64,000 nt of DNA from Tubiluchus corallicola (GCA_030141605.1 JAQGDQ010000136.1:186001-250000); one strand, 5' to 3'. Counted from the stretch's first letter, positions 47,876 to 60,986 are shown. The notes: a model not told the origin generated them from the sequence alone. A program made the numbers and translations.

Positions 47876-50764
47876 CGAATGTTTTTATTAAGAAATTAGT
47901 CTATAACGTTTAGAAAGGGCTTTTATAAAAAGGTTTTCCCCTGCCACCGTGAAATTTATGCTGACATCCTGGAAAGCATTTTTTCTATGGTTTCTAATAC
48001 CATTTTGGCTAACATACTGAAAAGTATTTGCTTTTTAAGCCGTTGAAACTTAAGGGATTACAGTTAAAATATGTCGGTGTGCAGTCGATCGTGTAAGGCA
48101 CTTCTAAAACTTTGATGAAATAGTGTATGACGACTAAATATCATCAATCTATTTGAAACCATGTAAAACGAATGGAAAAAGTTTTTTGTGTAAACATGGT
48201 TTTTTTCTTTCTTCACAATTCGGCAACAACGCAATTAAAAGAAAATGTAAAACATAAAGTGAAATACAAACGGCAATAATAAAAAACATTTACACTATTT
48301 ACAAAACTGGAAAACAATTAAAATACAAAGAGTGAATACATTCATATGCTTGTTGAATTTCAGAATTTAGCCAAATTGACCAGTCTTTTTTAAAAAAAAA
48401 TTCTGTTCATATACCAAAAGTTCGTATCTTACACGAGAGGGTAGTGTATTCTCTACATGTTGCTAAAATACTTTAGCCAATCGGTTCTACAGGTTATGAC
48501 CTCTTGTGACAGAAGGAGCACGAAGAAACATTTCCCAAATTTGTTTTTGTTGTGTCGGCAAACACGCAGTCTATCTTAAGAAACTCACCCGCTAACAATT
48601 TGACTCTTTTAACTGCATACTTTTTGCGTCGTAACGTGTTGCGTCATCTGTCGGTGAATGCCAGTAAAAACATTCCGGCGAATTTACATGCTGTTGAAAT
48701 TTTTCAAAGAAATACCTTGCGTGTCGCGAACGTTAGCGCTGGCTTCCTGACCGCTGTTGTACCGAGTTTTTTCACACGGCTCGCTTATGAAAATAACCGG
48801 CGTCACATCCGGACTGCTATCTGTGCCATAGTAAAAAAACAGTGTTTTTTTATCGCTTTATGATTGGTATTTTTGGAGTGCTGTAGAAGTTCAGCTCAGC
48901 TGTGCAAGCTCTCACAGCAGTTATGTTGTTACATAATGTAGAATAGACTTTACTGATGAATAGCAGTCTAAAAAGTATAGCATAACAATGGTGTCTGTTT
49001 AGCATAATTTTCAAAATCAATGTGTCTTATGGCTACATAACTGACTGTTTGTGGACTAATATTTGATTCAGACTTTCGGAAAAAGACCGAATAACAGATG
49101 TATAAAGTGCTGCCAACTCTTATTACTGCAGAAACATATATCTGAACGATGCTGACCTATCTTATTGTGACTGAGATGTTGTTTCTCAAGTGACTGATCT
49201 GACAGCTAATCCCAGCTATATTATGGGGGTCAAACAGTAAAACAGCTTCAAAGCTTATTCAGGACTTGATGAAAGGATTCCACGTAGCTCATTGGACGAT
49301 CCTAGCCTTATTGGTCTAGATTGGCAATTATACTTTTTGTAATGGTTTCATCTGAGTTTTTAACTAGAGTTTATAAAAATTCGAATGCTGTATATTATAA
49401 TTTTGTTCTAAATTTCTATTATAACTCTGTATGTTTGATTGTAATATTTATTTACTGTAAATGCTGTTGTGTTTTTTTTATTTTATCATTGTGTTGTATG
49501 ACGAATATACCCTATACGTGGGACTCCTGTCTGTGCGGTTTTTTTTGTAAAGTATTATAGTGTATTCTAGTGATTGTAATATATTGTAATGTGCTGGATC
49601 GGTATAATATGATAATATACAGGATCGATAAATTTACAGATCATACGCTTCGCATTTTATTAACAAAATTTTTGTTAAAAATCATAAAATTTGTCTTATT
49701 TTATACTAAAAAACTATACAGGGTACTTAAGGCGAGGTTGCATTAGAATCCACAATTCTCAAGTCGGATATGCCTTTAGTAACTCAAGTTTTAAACATTT
49801 TCTCCTCGTGTTCGTAACAGTTAGAGAGGACTTAAAAAAACGTAACAGCTTTTTAGAACGTAAAAAGCTTCATGTGGTTGCCTACAAGACCCAAGCGAAA
49901 AAAGATACATTGTGAACGTAGCTTAAGGCTGAAACGTTGCCTGCCGCTTTGCCAGTTGCACACATCAAGCATTGATTTGGGCAAGTTGCCAATATTGTAA
50001 TAAAACATAAAAATTAAATAGCAAAAACAACCTATTTAGCAAAGAAATGTGCACAATTCTTGTGCTGAAAAGTGAACTAAGGTCACATTTCTTCTGGCTC
50101 CAACAAGACCTAACTTCTTTGGATCTTGCAGCCGAAAGTCATCCAGTAAATCCGGTTACATGGTCTGCTGTTGAGGCGCAGTGGGTCCCCATGTTACCGG
50201 GATTACACGTTCCCAAGGGATTAAGCGATTTCCAGGCTTGTTCCTGGCCACCTACTTTCCTAGATCCTCTGCCGCGAAGCTGACTGATTGAGCCAAATCG
50301 CATCAAGTTTCCAAAATTTAAAAATTCTTGTCATTTTCTAGATGATTCCAAAAATGTATTTGGATGCTCTAACTACGGAAAGTCTGTTGTGATATCTAAG
50401 TGGCGGTGACAAAAATGATGACGACAAATGTAATTGCTGAAAATTTCAATCAGTTTTATTTGACTTGAGCCTCATAGTGCTAAGTACCAAAGTTTACTGA
50501 TAGTGCACTATGCACATGATAAAGCTGCTGCTTTTCAGGCTAACACAGCTATTCACAGGATGTAATTTTTAAAACGGCTACAACAAGAGGTTGGTGGCTC
50601 TCCTTTTGTTATTTTCCAAATGTTTGTGTGAAATTGCTGCAGTTGACAAAATTACCAATGGACAGTCATGATTTGAGTTTTCTATTTAGCTTTCACAAGA
50701 TTGAGAGGTATAAAGATTAATAGTTTTTTGTTATACAAGTATTTACTGTTTGCTTCATTCAGCT
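46560..50764 (+). other. Collagen intron, no gene recognised
   Basis: It contains a (TTA)n run at 47836-47874. A somewhat GC-richer stretch at 50.09-50.28 kb was inspected for collagen triplets; its Gly codons fall every five to six residues rather than every third, so it is not a collagen exon. Confidence 0.5.
47836..47874 (+). repeat. (TTA)n microsatellite
   Basis: About 13 TTA units. Confidence 0.95.
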
Positions 50765-50872
50765 ACTTTGGTGGTTTGGTGGAGGTTGTGGTGGTGGTGG
50801 CAGTGGTGACAGCAGTATTGACATTGACTGCGGTGGTGTAGGTGGTGCTGAGGATGGTGATAATGATAATGC
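50765..50872 (+). repeat. GGT-rich low-complexity tract, second copy
   Basis: About 105 bp of GGT/GGTGGTG with GAT and GTAGG interruptions, similar in composition to the 46.3-kb tract. Confidence 0.85.
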
Positions 50873-51839
50873 TAAGCTCTCCATTGATGGTAGGCCTAAA
50901 GCAAGTTAGCAAGGATCTGATGTTGAAGTCGTTTAAAAACCTCGTTGCTGGTCGACCAAGTTTTTATTATCTCGACGTTCATCATAATGGTTTTTCAACT
51001 TGTTATCACCAATTTTGATAGTTATAAGTTTCCCACCTTAAAGAATACTCAACTGCCGTAACTATAGCACTTTTCTTAAAGTATTCTAACTCTTAATCCT
51101 TTGCTACATTCTTTAATCCATACGTAAGTATCTTAGTATTATTTTCGAGAGACGTCATGCGGTGGGCTGAGTTTTTTCCGTTACGTAATTAAGATACTGA
51201 ATTCTAAAATGTGAAATTCCAGTAGGAGCTTGCGGTTTTCATAAGATCCTCCGTAAGATAGAAAAACCCAAGGATGCACATACTGAGCCCATAAGCTTTC
51301 TGGCAAACATAAATCGAAAAGCGATCTGGCTCCGAAACCTTAAAATTTGTTTGCACTTCGTTGCTGTATGAGTATCCATTACAGACAAATGTATCAATCC
51401 TAGGGTACATTCACGGCCCAGTTTGTGCTTGTATTTATTTAGCTGTGATGAGACGAATAGGTGGTTTAATTGGCCCCGAGATTGGTCAATGAAAGGCAAC
51501 AAGGTGAACAAATTTAAGCATCTTTGCAAAGCAAGCAGATAGAAAATATCAGTAAAAAATTCCTGCTGAAAAAATGTCGCAAATTATTTAGTGTTTAGTG
51601 TTAATCCAAGCTAGTATTAAGATGAAGACCGTATTCTACATTTTCCTTTGTCTCCTAGAGTTGTTTTTGTTGCTTTTTCTCTCGCCACCATTACCGTTTT
51701 TACTTCCTCGTCCACGTATTGCTGCTGCCGTCCTAGTTTTCTCACAATTTTTTCCATTCTTGGACTTCTTCCGTTTTTGCGTTTTTGTTGTTATTTTCTT
51801 ATTCATTTGCCATTTGCCTTTCACTTTCTCCGCCTTCAA

Positions 51840-51843
51840 CCTC

Positions 51844-51914
<71 letters not shown>

Positions 51915-51972
51915 CCTCTCCCGCTCTCTCTCTCTTTCTCTCTCCCTCTCTTTCTGTCTCTCCTATCGCACT
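51840..51972 (+). repeat. (TC)n microsatellite and CT-rich flank
   Basis: A pure TC run at about 51848-51905 followed by degenerate pyrimidine sequence. Overlapping open frames are artefacts. Confidence 0.95.
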
Positions 51973-52039
51973 CTTTTCCAATTCTAAACATCGTTTCTTA
52001 AATTTTTTGTGGAAAAAGTTGTAAGTATAAAAACCCAAC

Positions 52040-53420
52040 GAAAAATAATTGAAACGCCAAGTTTAACCATTTTGATTTTGTATTAATCAATCTTTGTTTA
52101 TAAAGACAGTAAAATTTCGAAAGACTGATTTCTGGATAAGGCACCCGCAATGCAGTAGCTTCGCTGATAATGCGCACTTAGCAGCCCTTATACACGCGAA
52201 TTCCTTACATAACAAATCATCAGTCGTCTATCATATTAGCAGACAGATGTGCCTATCCCTGGGGTATCAACACTACGTACATTACGGCTCAGGGAAATAG
52301 CAATTAATAACCGCTCACAAATTGATAAATTATTGTGCCGCCTTTGAAGGTTGGTCACTTTATGCACAGTATTAAATGCGCCTGGCTTAATTATGCGAAC
52401 AAGAAAACTGAAATAAGTAATTAATTAAGATCTGAATAATGAGAAGTGAAACGAAGTTGATTTTTATGCGAGTGTGCCAATTTGCCAAAACTGTAAATTT
52501 TAAAAATCGCTTTTTTTAAATTTAGTTCGATAAAACCGCATTTGCAAGTCGAATAAGGTTTTTTAGATTGCTAACTTAATGATTAGTCATAACAATACTC
52601 ACCTTTTGCTAAAAGATTAACTCTAGGTATTGCGCGTATTAAAATGTCCATGCTTATTATGTCCATGTATAAAACTATAGTAACCTCCATAATTACTTTA
52701 CAGTGCATTCAGAGCCGCCTTTTTACCAAAATTTTATTCCATGAAAAAAGTCATCACCATTACATAAAAATTACGAAAGAGTGTCTTGTAATGTGTAGCG
52801 TTAACGAGTTCGCTGCTTGACAATCATAGCACTAATTTAACAAATTCTATGGTCCATACTTAAATGCTTTCAAAAGCAAAATTTTTCATTTTTTGATCCA
52901 TCACTGAACCGCCATTAACTTCCGGTCTGCGTTTTAACGTCGCAGATAAAGTTCCAGGCGAGTTCTTTTTGCAGGCAGAGAAAGCCGCCGCAAGGACGGT
53001 CTATAGATCATCTCGACAGATTAAGAGTTGCGGTTTAACAAATTGCAGACGCCGCTGTGTCTGCTTGGACCGTCATGGGATTCAGTGCACGATTTATTTA
53101 CGCAAAATAACATGGTGCTAACACAGCTTTTAATATTTGCAACCTTGAACCTTCAACTCCAAAAATGAAAACTGGCTTCTTTTTAGTGAAAATAATGGTT
53201 TGTTGGTGTTTTAAAAGTTTCCAGTGTTGCTATACCTTTGGTTGGCAGCTGATCAATAACGGTTTACAACTACGGAAATGATATTGACAAGTCCTGGGCA
53301 TAGAAGTGTCAAACGTTTGGGCTGAGTTTAGGGGCTGTGGGCTGTGTTTAGCTGTCGCAGGGCAGATTTTTTTTATTTCAGAATTCTGCCTATCCAATGC
53401 CTGTAACAGACGTAATGACC
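52040..53420 (+). other. Collagen intron, no feature recognised
   Basis: The stretch 52.92-53.06 kb is less AT-rich but has no Gly-X-Y pattern and no convincing splice borders. Confidence 0.45.
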
Positions 53421-53422
53421 GT

Positions 53423-53435
53423 ATGATGTTGATGT

Positions 53436-53482
<47 letters not shown>
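53423..53482 (+). repeat. (GAT)n microsatellite
   Basis: About 18 GAT units, slightly imperfect at the left end. Confidence 0.95.
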
Positions 53483-53499
53483 TTTAAGCGTTATTGTAA

Positions 53500-56190
53500 T
53501 GATGATTCCCTGTATGATTATTTAATAATAACACAGAGTAATAAAGCCATGTATTAGTTGTCACAGTGTTGGGTAAATTTATTTTCTGGCGAAAACCAGT
53601 CATTTGAATTAGGACTTTGCACATTTTCCTTATGGGGTAAAAGTGTAACACAATTTTTTCTTCGACGAAAGGCGAAAAATAACAACTCAAATGCTAAAAG
53701 TGCAAAGTGGCTACACCTAAACTTTGAAAACACTAGCGTTGTGTAAACTTTGTGACTTCAATGAAAAGCGCAATAAATAATTTACTGAAGATATAATTTC
53801 AGATTTTCTAGAAAGCATTTCCGGGTTCTCCAGGAAAAAAATCAAGCTGAAAAATCCGGGTAAAACATTTTAATATCCAAAATGTTTCAGTAACGCATGG
53901 AAGTGAAGATCACTGCTATAAAGTTAGAAAAGATAAAGTACACGGCGAGAGATTACTGATTAAATGGGACAACCGCTTAGGGGAAAGTAGCGCTCGCAGT
54001 TTAGTGAAGTGTCAAAAAGACACTGCTATAAATTTTCGCATTTGTGTAGAATATGCACTCCACATTAGCTCAACAACATCAAGCATGTGCGTAGAGGCCT
54101 ATCTGACCAATTTAAAAACATTCGCAAATTAGGTTAGTTACTCATGGCGAAGAACTCGCGTATCAAAACAGCTGGCTAAATTTAGAGCCTAAAATTTTTA
54201 AGCAGCATAAATGAAGCAACCGGGAATAGTAGCAATGGCAACAAACCTGCTAGACAGATGTGAAACAAACATTCTACTAGACTGATTGAAAAATTGAAAG
54301 TTTACGGGTTTTTCAGGCTAATGCGTAAACGTCGGGAAACCTTTACGTTGGTTACTCTGTGTTTTCAATTTTGATTAAATTATGACTAGGCTTTCTGCGT
54401 ATAACTTACCTTAGACGACTTTCGTTCTTAGAAGGTTACTTATTGTACTTTACGCAATCTCTGTGTAAATTTTCGGAAAGAGGGTATTCAGTCGCCTTTA
54501 TATCATTTTCTTTTATTAGGCCACTATTTTCGCCTATTGGAACAAACCATTTTTTTCGGCAAGTGTTTGTACACATTTTTTTTAGAATTTTCGGCAGCTG
54601 TAAATCATTGTTATAATTTGTTAAGGTACTAGACCTATGTATCAATTTTATTTAGACTAAAAAGAGATAGTAACGTAAATACTAGGTAAAAGATTTCCAT
54701 TAATGCCAACGTATCAAACTGTGCGAGATTTCCTTTATTGGCTACTAATGTCAATATGCCAACCAGAGATCTGCCTAGTAAGGCTTGTGCCCACAGTGCG
54801 CATATAGTGTAATGTGTGTTTTCAAACCCTTCATGTGTTTCTGCAATCTGTAAAAGAAGGTTTACCGTTTGCATAGTTGGCTTTTTTAGAAGTTAACAAT
54901 GTCTATGAAAAATCACGTCCTAGCGAGGCAGTTATAAACGAGGCAATTCAATTGGCAAGCCGCGTTCATTTGAGGACTCGTGTTCAAGACAAGATTTGGT
55001 TCAAATTTTTAGCCTTTATGATGCAGCTATTTAAATACTTCCTGAAACTATTATGATTAAAACTTGAGGTCAAATTTACGAGGTTTACATCCGGACCACC
55101 ACATATTTATTATCCCACTTTCGTCTCGATCTGTTTCCGGTTTTTATTATCAAATCTCCTGGGATAAGAAACTAACATACCTCAAATATCATAGTAATTA
55201 CGAAGAACATCCCAGCACAAGATGTTTTCCTGTCATCGCAAAAACTATACGCACGCGTTTAGTTAATGTTCGACATCTTAGTTCAATAACTGGCCCCACA
55301 TAGAGAGCTAGCGAAACTATTCTCGTAACATATGGCATGGCCATGGTTCCCCTATCATTAATTTGTGTTGGATATGTAGTGCATGTTTTCCCAATGCCAC
55401 AGCATGAGGCAGAGTTGCTAACCCGAGAAATTGCCTAGTTTCTTACTCAAAGGCAATTTAAGTACACTGGCTCAAAACACGTAAATTACTTCTGACTGTA
55501 TGTTTAAGTGGTATAAAAATAGACTGTTATTTATTAGTATGAAATAATTACATAGACATAGTAAGTCTACATAGATGCTACAACGTGTGTGGCACTACGA
55601 ACAGTTATGTGGATATTTTAATGGTCTTTGTGATAGCTAAAGAGGGTTTCTTTCATAAGGAGTGTCCGCAGGAGCTAATCTTAGAGGCTATTACAATTTT
55701 ATTATAGCTGCATTGCGTGAGTTTAAAAAAAATGAGCATAGTGGCGCTTAGAATTCAAGAGTCATAACGTTTTTAGTAGGTCTCTAATAATATCCCACTA
55801 CAAAAAGTAATTCAGTCGAATTACAAGCAATCCACATACCACTTTATTTCTTTTAGAATGGCCTTTTAATGTTTTTTCAACTGTCGCCTAAGCAGTTTCT
55901 TTTGGGAAAAGGGTGTCGTTTCGTATTTAATTGTAACACATTTACGACAATTCTAAAGATATAAAAACCAGTTCAGCGAGTTCTTCTAGCTAGGAACCAA
56001 ATATAGATCCACAATAACATTAAATTAAATTTGTTATTTCCTTCTAGCCAACTTCAAGTCTCAACCTTTGTATAAAACAGTAAAATAATAAAACAACTTG
56101 CTTTAGAAAAAATAGAATCTATAACAAATAATTCTCGACACACCAGCTGCAAGGAAACGTTTTTGTGTCTTTTGTGATATGTGAAAGCTT
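53500..56190 (+). other. Collagen intron, no feature recognised
   Basis: AT-rich. A box B-like GTGTTCAAGAC at about 54980 is the only tRNA-like hint and is not supported by arms. Confidence 0.45.
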
Positions 56191-56193
56191 AAT

Positions 56194-56368
56194 ACCTGGA
56201 TTCCTCTTTGCTTACCATGATAATTGCTTGCTTTCAATGAAACTTTTTTCACCAGCTTCATGTTAGTTATATTCCTGTATTTGTAGATGCAGGAATGTAA
56301 TATTAAATTGGTGAAAAAGTTTCATTGAAAACAAACAATTATCGTGGTAACTAAAGAGGGACCCAGGT
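56194..56368. mobile_element. 175-bp hairpin MITE
   Basis: Two inverted arms of about 75-80 bp: the left begins ACCTGGATTCCTCTTTGCTT and the right ends AACTAAAGAGGGACCCAGGT. They pair along most of their length (GATAATTG / CAATTATC, CAATGAAACTTTTT / AAAAAGTTTCATTG, TTCCTG / CAGGAA) around a loop near 56281. It has no coding capacity. No clear target duplication was identified. Confidence 0.8.
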
Positions 56369-57951
56369 GGCATCATTTAGCAGAACCAACCCATCATCAG
56401 CTAAACATGTTTGGCTAGTAGTACTTAATGACACAATGTTGGCTTAACATTAACACTAACCATGTCTATAGTAAGTGTTTTCATAGTACTAGAATAATAT
56501 AATGCTTTAGTGAAAACATACCAGTGATGAGTTTGCTGTGTCTTCTTTGGTGGAATTGATTGTGACTTTTCCCTTTCTAAAAATGGTTATGACGAAATAT
56601 AGACTTTTCAGGAGCTTGAAAGCAGCAAGTTTCGAGATGTCAAAACTCACAAGATGGAATTGTATTCGGTAATTTTAAAGTAATAACACCAACATCGCAT
56701 AATACACCACAAACAGTTCTTCCGGAAAAATTATGATATTACACATATTACAACTTTTAAGATGTGGAGTCTGTCAGTTCGAGCCTTAAGTTCGATAATC
56801 AAGGAGGCATATTTCATAAAAAACTTTTAAAGCCGTCTTTGATCATTTCAGTAATATAATTCATCATTTCATTAACTGATTAGTGTTACTGCCTATGTCT
56901 ATGATGAATAAGTGAACAACAATGTTCCGAATAAATTAATAAATTTAATAATGTCCCAAATGGGACGAAATGTAGCTTTGATTTCTGTTATATTTATGTT
57001 TTATAAATGCTTCAAATTTTTATGCCTATATGATGGGCTTTATTGTACTTGATGTCTTTCTTGAACTGCATGAACGTATTACTAACTATTAAGACATTTT
57101 TTGTCATTACGTTAGATAAGTAATTACGTATCTAAAACTGCACAGAAATCATTTTTTGATTAACAATTTTTGTTAATTTTGTTTATTTGCAAAAAGCTTT
57201 GTTTCATTAATGGTCCTTTTAGTTATAATATTCTAATTGTGTAAATTCTGTTAAATTCTTGCTAGATTTGAGGGATTTTAACGAAACTTATCGACCCCCG
57301 TCTGTTACTTGGCTTCACATTTATTTACTATGGCGTGACGCTCAGCGCTTTAATTTAATCATAATCAGATGGGTGGCATCATTTGCACTCAAAACTGAGC
57401 TCATTCATGAAGACGCTCAGCTGATGTTTTATTGCTTGAATTCCGTATGAGATTCGAAGGTCAAATATTTTTAGCGGTTGAATTGTAAGCAAGAAGGTCA
57501 AAGACACTTTCTTAGGTTGGTTTTGCAGCTAATAATTAGTCTGAATAAGCTGATGAGACATTAATAGTACTACAATAAAAGTATGACACAAAGTTAAAAT
57601 TAGTTAAAACAAAGAGTAAAAATTATGAAAAATTCCTGTGAAGCCAGATTTAAGCCCCATCTTTTCCATATTAAAGAAACTGAAGTGCTTCATGAAGTTC
57701 TAGCAACCTATAACTTAGTGGTACAGTAAAGGCTCTTTTTAGAATCCTAGGCACTTTCGCTAATTTTTTATACTTCAGTTGATTTAAAGAAAGATAAATT
57801 TTAGAAATATGTTTTCAACTACAGAAAAACACGTCAGTATAAAGCCAGCAACAACAGTACGTACCAAACTAGCCAATCTGAAGCAAATTACAGTGACGGG
57901 CCGTAGCTTAGGTACAGTAAATTACAGCGACGTAGCGTAGCCAACCAACAA

Positions 57952-58160
57952 TATTAGATTAAGATTAAGATTGTTGATTTATCTCCTTTAAGTTTTACAG
58001 TACATCATAGACATATTAATAATTTTGACAATTTACAAACTAAGAGATATTTGTTAGCAGCCTACGAGGTGTTAAAAAGAAATCTTAATTGTATGGAGAA
58101 AGGGTGGCGAAAGACCATACGGTCAACTAAGTCAGCCACCCCTATTTACAGGTTTAATAC
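57952..58160 (-). mobile_element. Second copy of the hairpin-bearing SINE/LINE 3' end
   Basis: On the minus strand this shows the hairpin GGGTGGC...GCCACCC (58102-58141), then about 130 bp, then GGAGATAAATCAACAATCTTA followed by a CTTAAT repeat tail. It aligns by eye with the 11.5-kb copy in hairpin, loop and terminal block. It interrupts the left arm of the foldback-like structure at 57.84-60.86 kb. Confidence 0.6.
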
Positions 58161-58619
58161 CTTTTGAACATGCCTGGATTAGAGTTCATTTACGACACTA
58201 TTAATTTTAGAGGTTCCTCCAATGAAGTTCATTTTAGCGTATTAAAGAAAAACAATGCAAAAATTATTCATATTACAAGAGACAATTAAGTAAAGCAAAA
58301 ACGAAATTAAATGATATAACATAATGATAATAATATAACATGACATTTGAGAAGCAGCGTGTTGTATATGAGAACGGTAATTGTGAAAGTAAATATTTGC
58401 ATAAAACTCAAATTTGTGCAATATGTACAATGACAAAGCAAAAACAAAAGAAAATCAAAAAGCCTATCAATGAGATAACTCTAAAAATAGAGACTAAATT
58501 AAAAAAATGCAGGATATTTGACAATGATGAATGATAATTCCACTCAATTTACGTGTAGTATTTTCAGTTTGGGCTGTAACATACGGTAAAATATGCTTGG
58601 GCAATAAATTACAGTTTCA

Positions 58620-58850
58620 GACTGTAGCCCATCTATACCAAATTACAGTGACAGACAGTAGTCCATCTACAGTAGATTACAGTGACAGGCAGTAGTCCAT
58701 CTACAGTAAATTACAGTGACAGGCAGTAGTCCATCTACAGTAAATTATAGTGACAGAAAGTAGTCCATCTACAGAAAATCACAGTGACAGACTGTAGTCC
58801 ATTTACAGTAAATTACAGTGACAGACTATAACCCATCTACAATGAATTAC
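58620..58850 (+). repeat. 34-bp tandem array, left arm
   Basis: About seven units of GTAGTCCATCTACAGTAAAT followed by TACAGTGACAGGCA. GTAGTCC starts at 58658, 58692, 58726, 58760 and 58794, exactly 34 bp apart. Units are contiguous with no spacers. Confidence 0.93.
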
Positions 58851-59862
58851 AGTATTATAAACCTATCTGCTATGAGAAGTGATTCTAGGAAAAGGGCAAC
58901 ACAACTAATTGAACAAGTAATCTCAGCCTGTATCTACTTCTTAATCTTGCTCATACTGGTATTAGTTTTTTGTACCTTTTACATAGTTGTGCAAGAGCTT
59001 CGTCTGGTCCAGTGTCTGATCCTAGCTGTACAGATTTAATTACAGTAATGCGCAAATTTAATTAAGTTCATTGTGGTTGATTTTGCCCACGCTAGACGTC
59101 ACTCTTAATGCGATTATTAACGCACCAAGGTTAAACGCACAATGAGAAGATTATATTGAGCTAATAGATATTTCTAGTGTACATGCATTGCGGCAATTCT
59201 TTGGCATGAAACGCAGAAACAATGCTTAAAATACTCATTAATAGGCCTAAGTATCTCTGAGATCATTTTCTATTTTGAGTATCGATTGCAAAATACATAA
59301 ATTTGAATGAAATTTCGGCATTTTATCTTTTTGCGGAAAATGAGCCAATATGTATTAAATGAATTAAGTACTTTTATGATTATGAATGTCACTGCTATCA
59401 CTTACCGGGATGATTTTGCATCTCCTTTTAAAAACAATATGATTATAAGTAACGTTATAATTGTGTGTTGTGCTGCCTAGACACAAAACAGCTGCATATC
59501 TTTCGCAAATTAAGCTTTAAACTCTTCCTGATAAATTTTCCATTTTCCATCTAAGAGAAAGTCGCAATTTCTTTCATGCTGACCGTGAGAATTGCTTGAA
59601 AAATGACTAATCTATAATCAAATTGTGGCAAAGTGCTAAAGCATAATCAAATCAGCGGTTAGATTTTTTGCAGTTTCCTTTCCTATGAATAGATGTGTTG
59701 AATGACAACCACATTAGGCTTATATCACAGCGCAGTGATTTCGTCAATATGTCAACTAAAAACTATATCTAATGATTCCTTCCCTTTCTTTTCGTTGATT
59801 AGTTATACCAATGATACAACGCCAGGTTATTTTTGTTTGATTCATCCCGTACGTTCCTCCAG

Positions 59863-60297
59863 ATGCCGTTTTGTCTTCTTTGCACCGAAACACTTTTGTT
59901 CTTTTCTGTTTCCTTTTTCTTTACATTGTTCGCCAACTTTGTTTTCTTTTCGTCTCTCTTCCCTTCTTTGCTTTGAGGCGCTTTGCCCAGCTCTGCCCTC
60001 TCCTTCCTTTCCTTTCTCTTCTCTTCCCTTCCCTTCCGTACCCTTCCTTTCTGCTTCCTTTCCTTTGCTTTTCTTCTATTTAAGTTTGCTTTCCTTTTCT
60101 TCCCTTCAACTTTTTTCTCTTTTCTTTTCTTCTCATTTCCTCTTTTCTCCTTCCCATTTCTTACTTTCATGTCCTCTTATTTCTTTACTTTCTTTTTTGC
60201 TTCACTTTTCTTTTTTGCCTCTCCTCACTTTGCTTATCCCTCCTGTTTCCTTTTTTCTCGCTCTTTCTTTCTTTCCTTCTTTCTTTTTCTTTTTACA
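59863..60297 (+). repeat. Degenerate TTCCT/TTTCT pyrimidine tract
   Basis: About 435 bp of pyrimidine-rich sequence between the two arms of the foldback-like structure. The 270-codon plus-strand frame spanning it owes its length to the absence of purine-rich stop codons. Confidence 0.92.
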
Positions 60298-60529
60298 CGC
60301 AGTTTGGCACACTACAAGCTGGCACCTAACACTTAATGCAAGTCTGCGATTGGTATTGGTTCTGGCTGGACCGGAATCTATCTTATCAAGGATAATCATC
60401 CAAGATAAGACATTGGATTTTCAGATTTTTCGGATATTGAAATTCATTTGTTCCCTTCATGTCGAATGTGGAAGTCACATCACATACAATTATTATAAAT
60501 TGCACAAACATTGAGCATCAAAAGTAATT

Positions 60530-60830
60530 TACTATAAATGGGCTATGGTCTGTGACTGTAATTTACTGTGGGTAGGCTGCAGTCTATCACTGTAATTTAC
60601 TGTATCTAGGCAATGGCCTGTTAATTTAATTCAATGTAGACAGTCTCCAGTCTGTCACCGTAATTTATTGTAGGTAGACTACCGTTTGTTACTGTAATTT
60701 ACTGTAGACAAGCTGCAGTCTATCACCTTCATTCACTGTAAATAGGCAATGGCCTGTCAGGTTAATTCACTGTTGACAGACTACAGTCTGTCACTGCAGT
60801 TAACTGTAGATAGGCCATGGCCTGTTACTG
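60530..60830 (-). repeat. 34-bp tandem array, right arm (inverted)
   Basis: About eight to nine units of the reverse complement (CACTGTAATTTACTGTAG...GCTGCAGTCTAT), 34 bp apart where clear (for example 60556 and 60590). Units alternate between a CTGCAGTCTATCAC and a CAATGGCCTGTTA form, and are more diverged than the left array. Confidence 0.88.
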
Positions 60831-60986
60831 TGCTGCTGGGGGTGGCATTGTTACTGGCTTGACATTGTAGCGTTTTTTCATATTTTTTTTCGAAAACATT
60901 TTTCTAAAATTCGCCTTTCCCAGAAAAAAATCAAAGAGGAAAAAATGGGCGAAATTGGTGAATAACTAAATACTTACAGTACTTAC

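Larger units (their letters stand above)
57844..60858. mobile_element. Foldback-like structure with inverted 34-bp repeat arrays
   Basis: The left arm starts GCCAGCAACAACAGTAC and the right end, reverse-complemented, reads GCCAGTAACAATG. The left arm holds two degenerate units (57880-57935), then the 57.95-kb SINE-like insertion, then the regular array at 58620-58850. The right arm holds the same unit in reverse complement at 60530-60830. The roughly 1.7 kb between the arms contains a CT-rich tract and no recognisable transposase. It resembles foldback-type elements with long inverted arms of sub-repeats. Confidence 0.6.

Noticed and set aside
50047-50283. Possible collagen exon (Gly/Pro-containing frame)
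   Set aside because: Gly residues occur every five to six positions, not every third, and splice borders are absent.
58620-58850. CRISPR-like regular repeats
   Set aside because: The 34-bp units are contiguous without spacers, the genome is animal, and the same unit is inverted 1.7 kb away.
58818-59039. 73-codon frame with a hydrophobic segment
   Set aside because: Its start lies in the 34-bp repeat array; the hydrophobic stretch is typical of AT-rich chance frames.
59702-60514. 270-codon open frame, the longest in the window
   Set aside because: Most of it is pyrimidine-tract translation (Ser, Phe, Leu, Pro); no domain or splice support.
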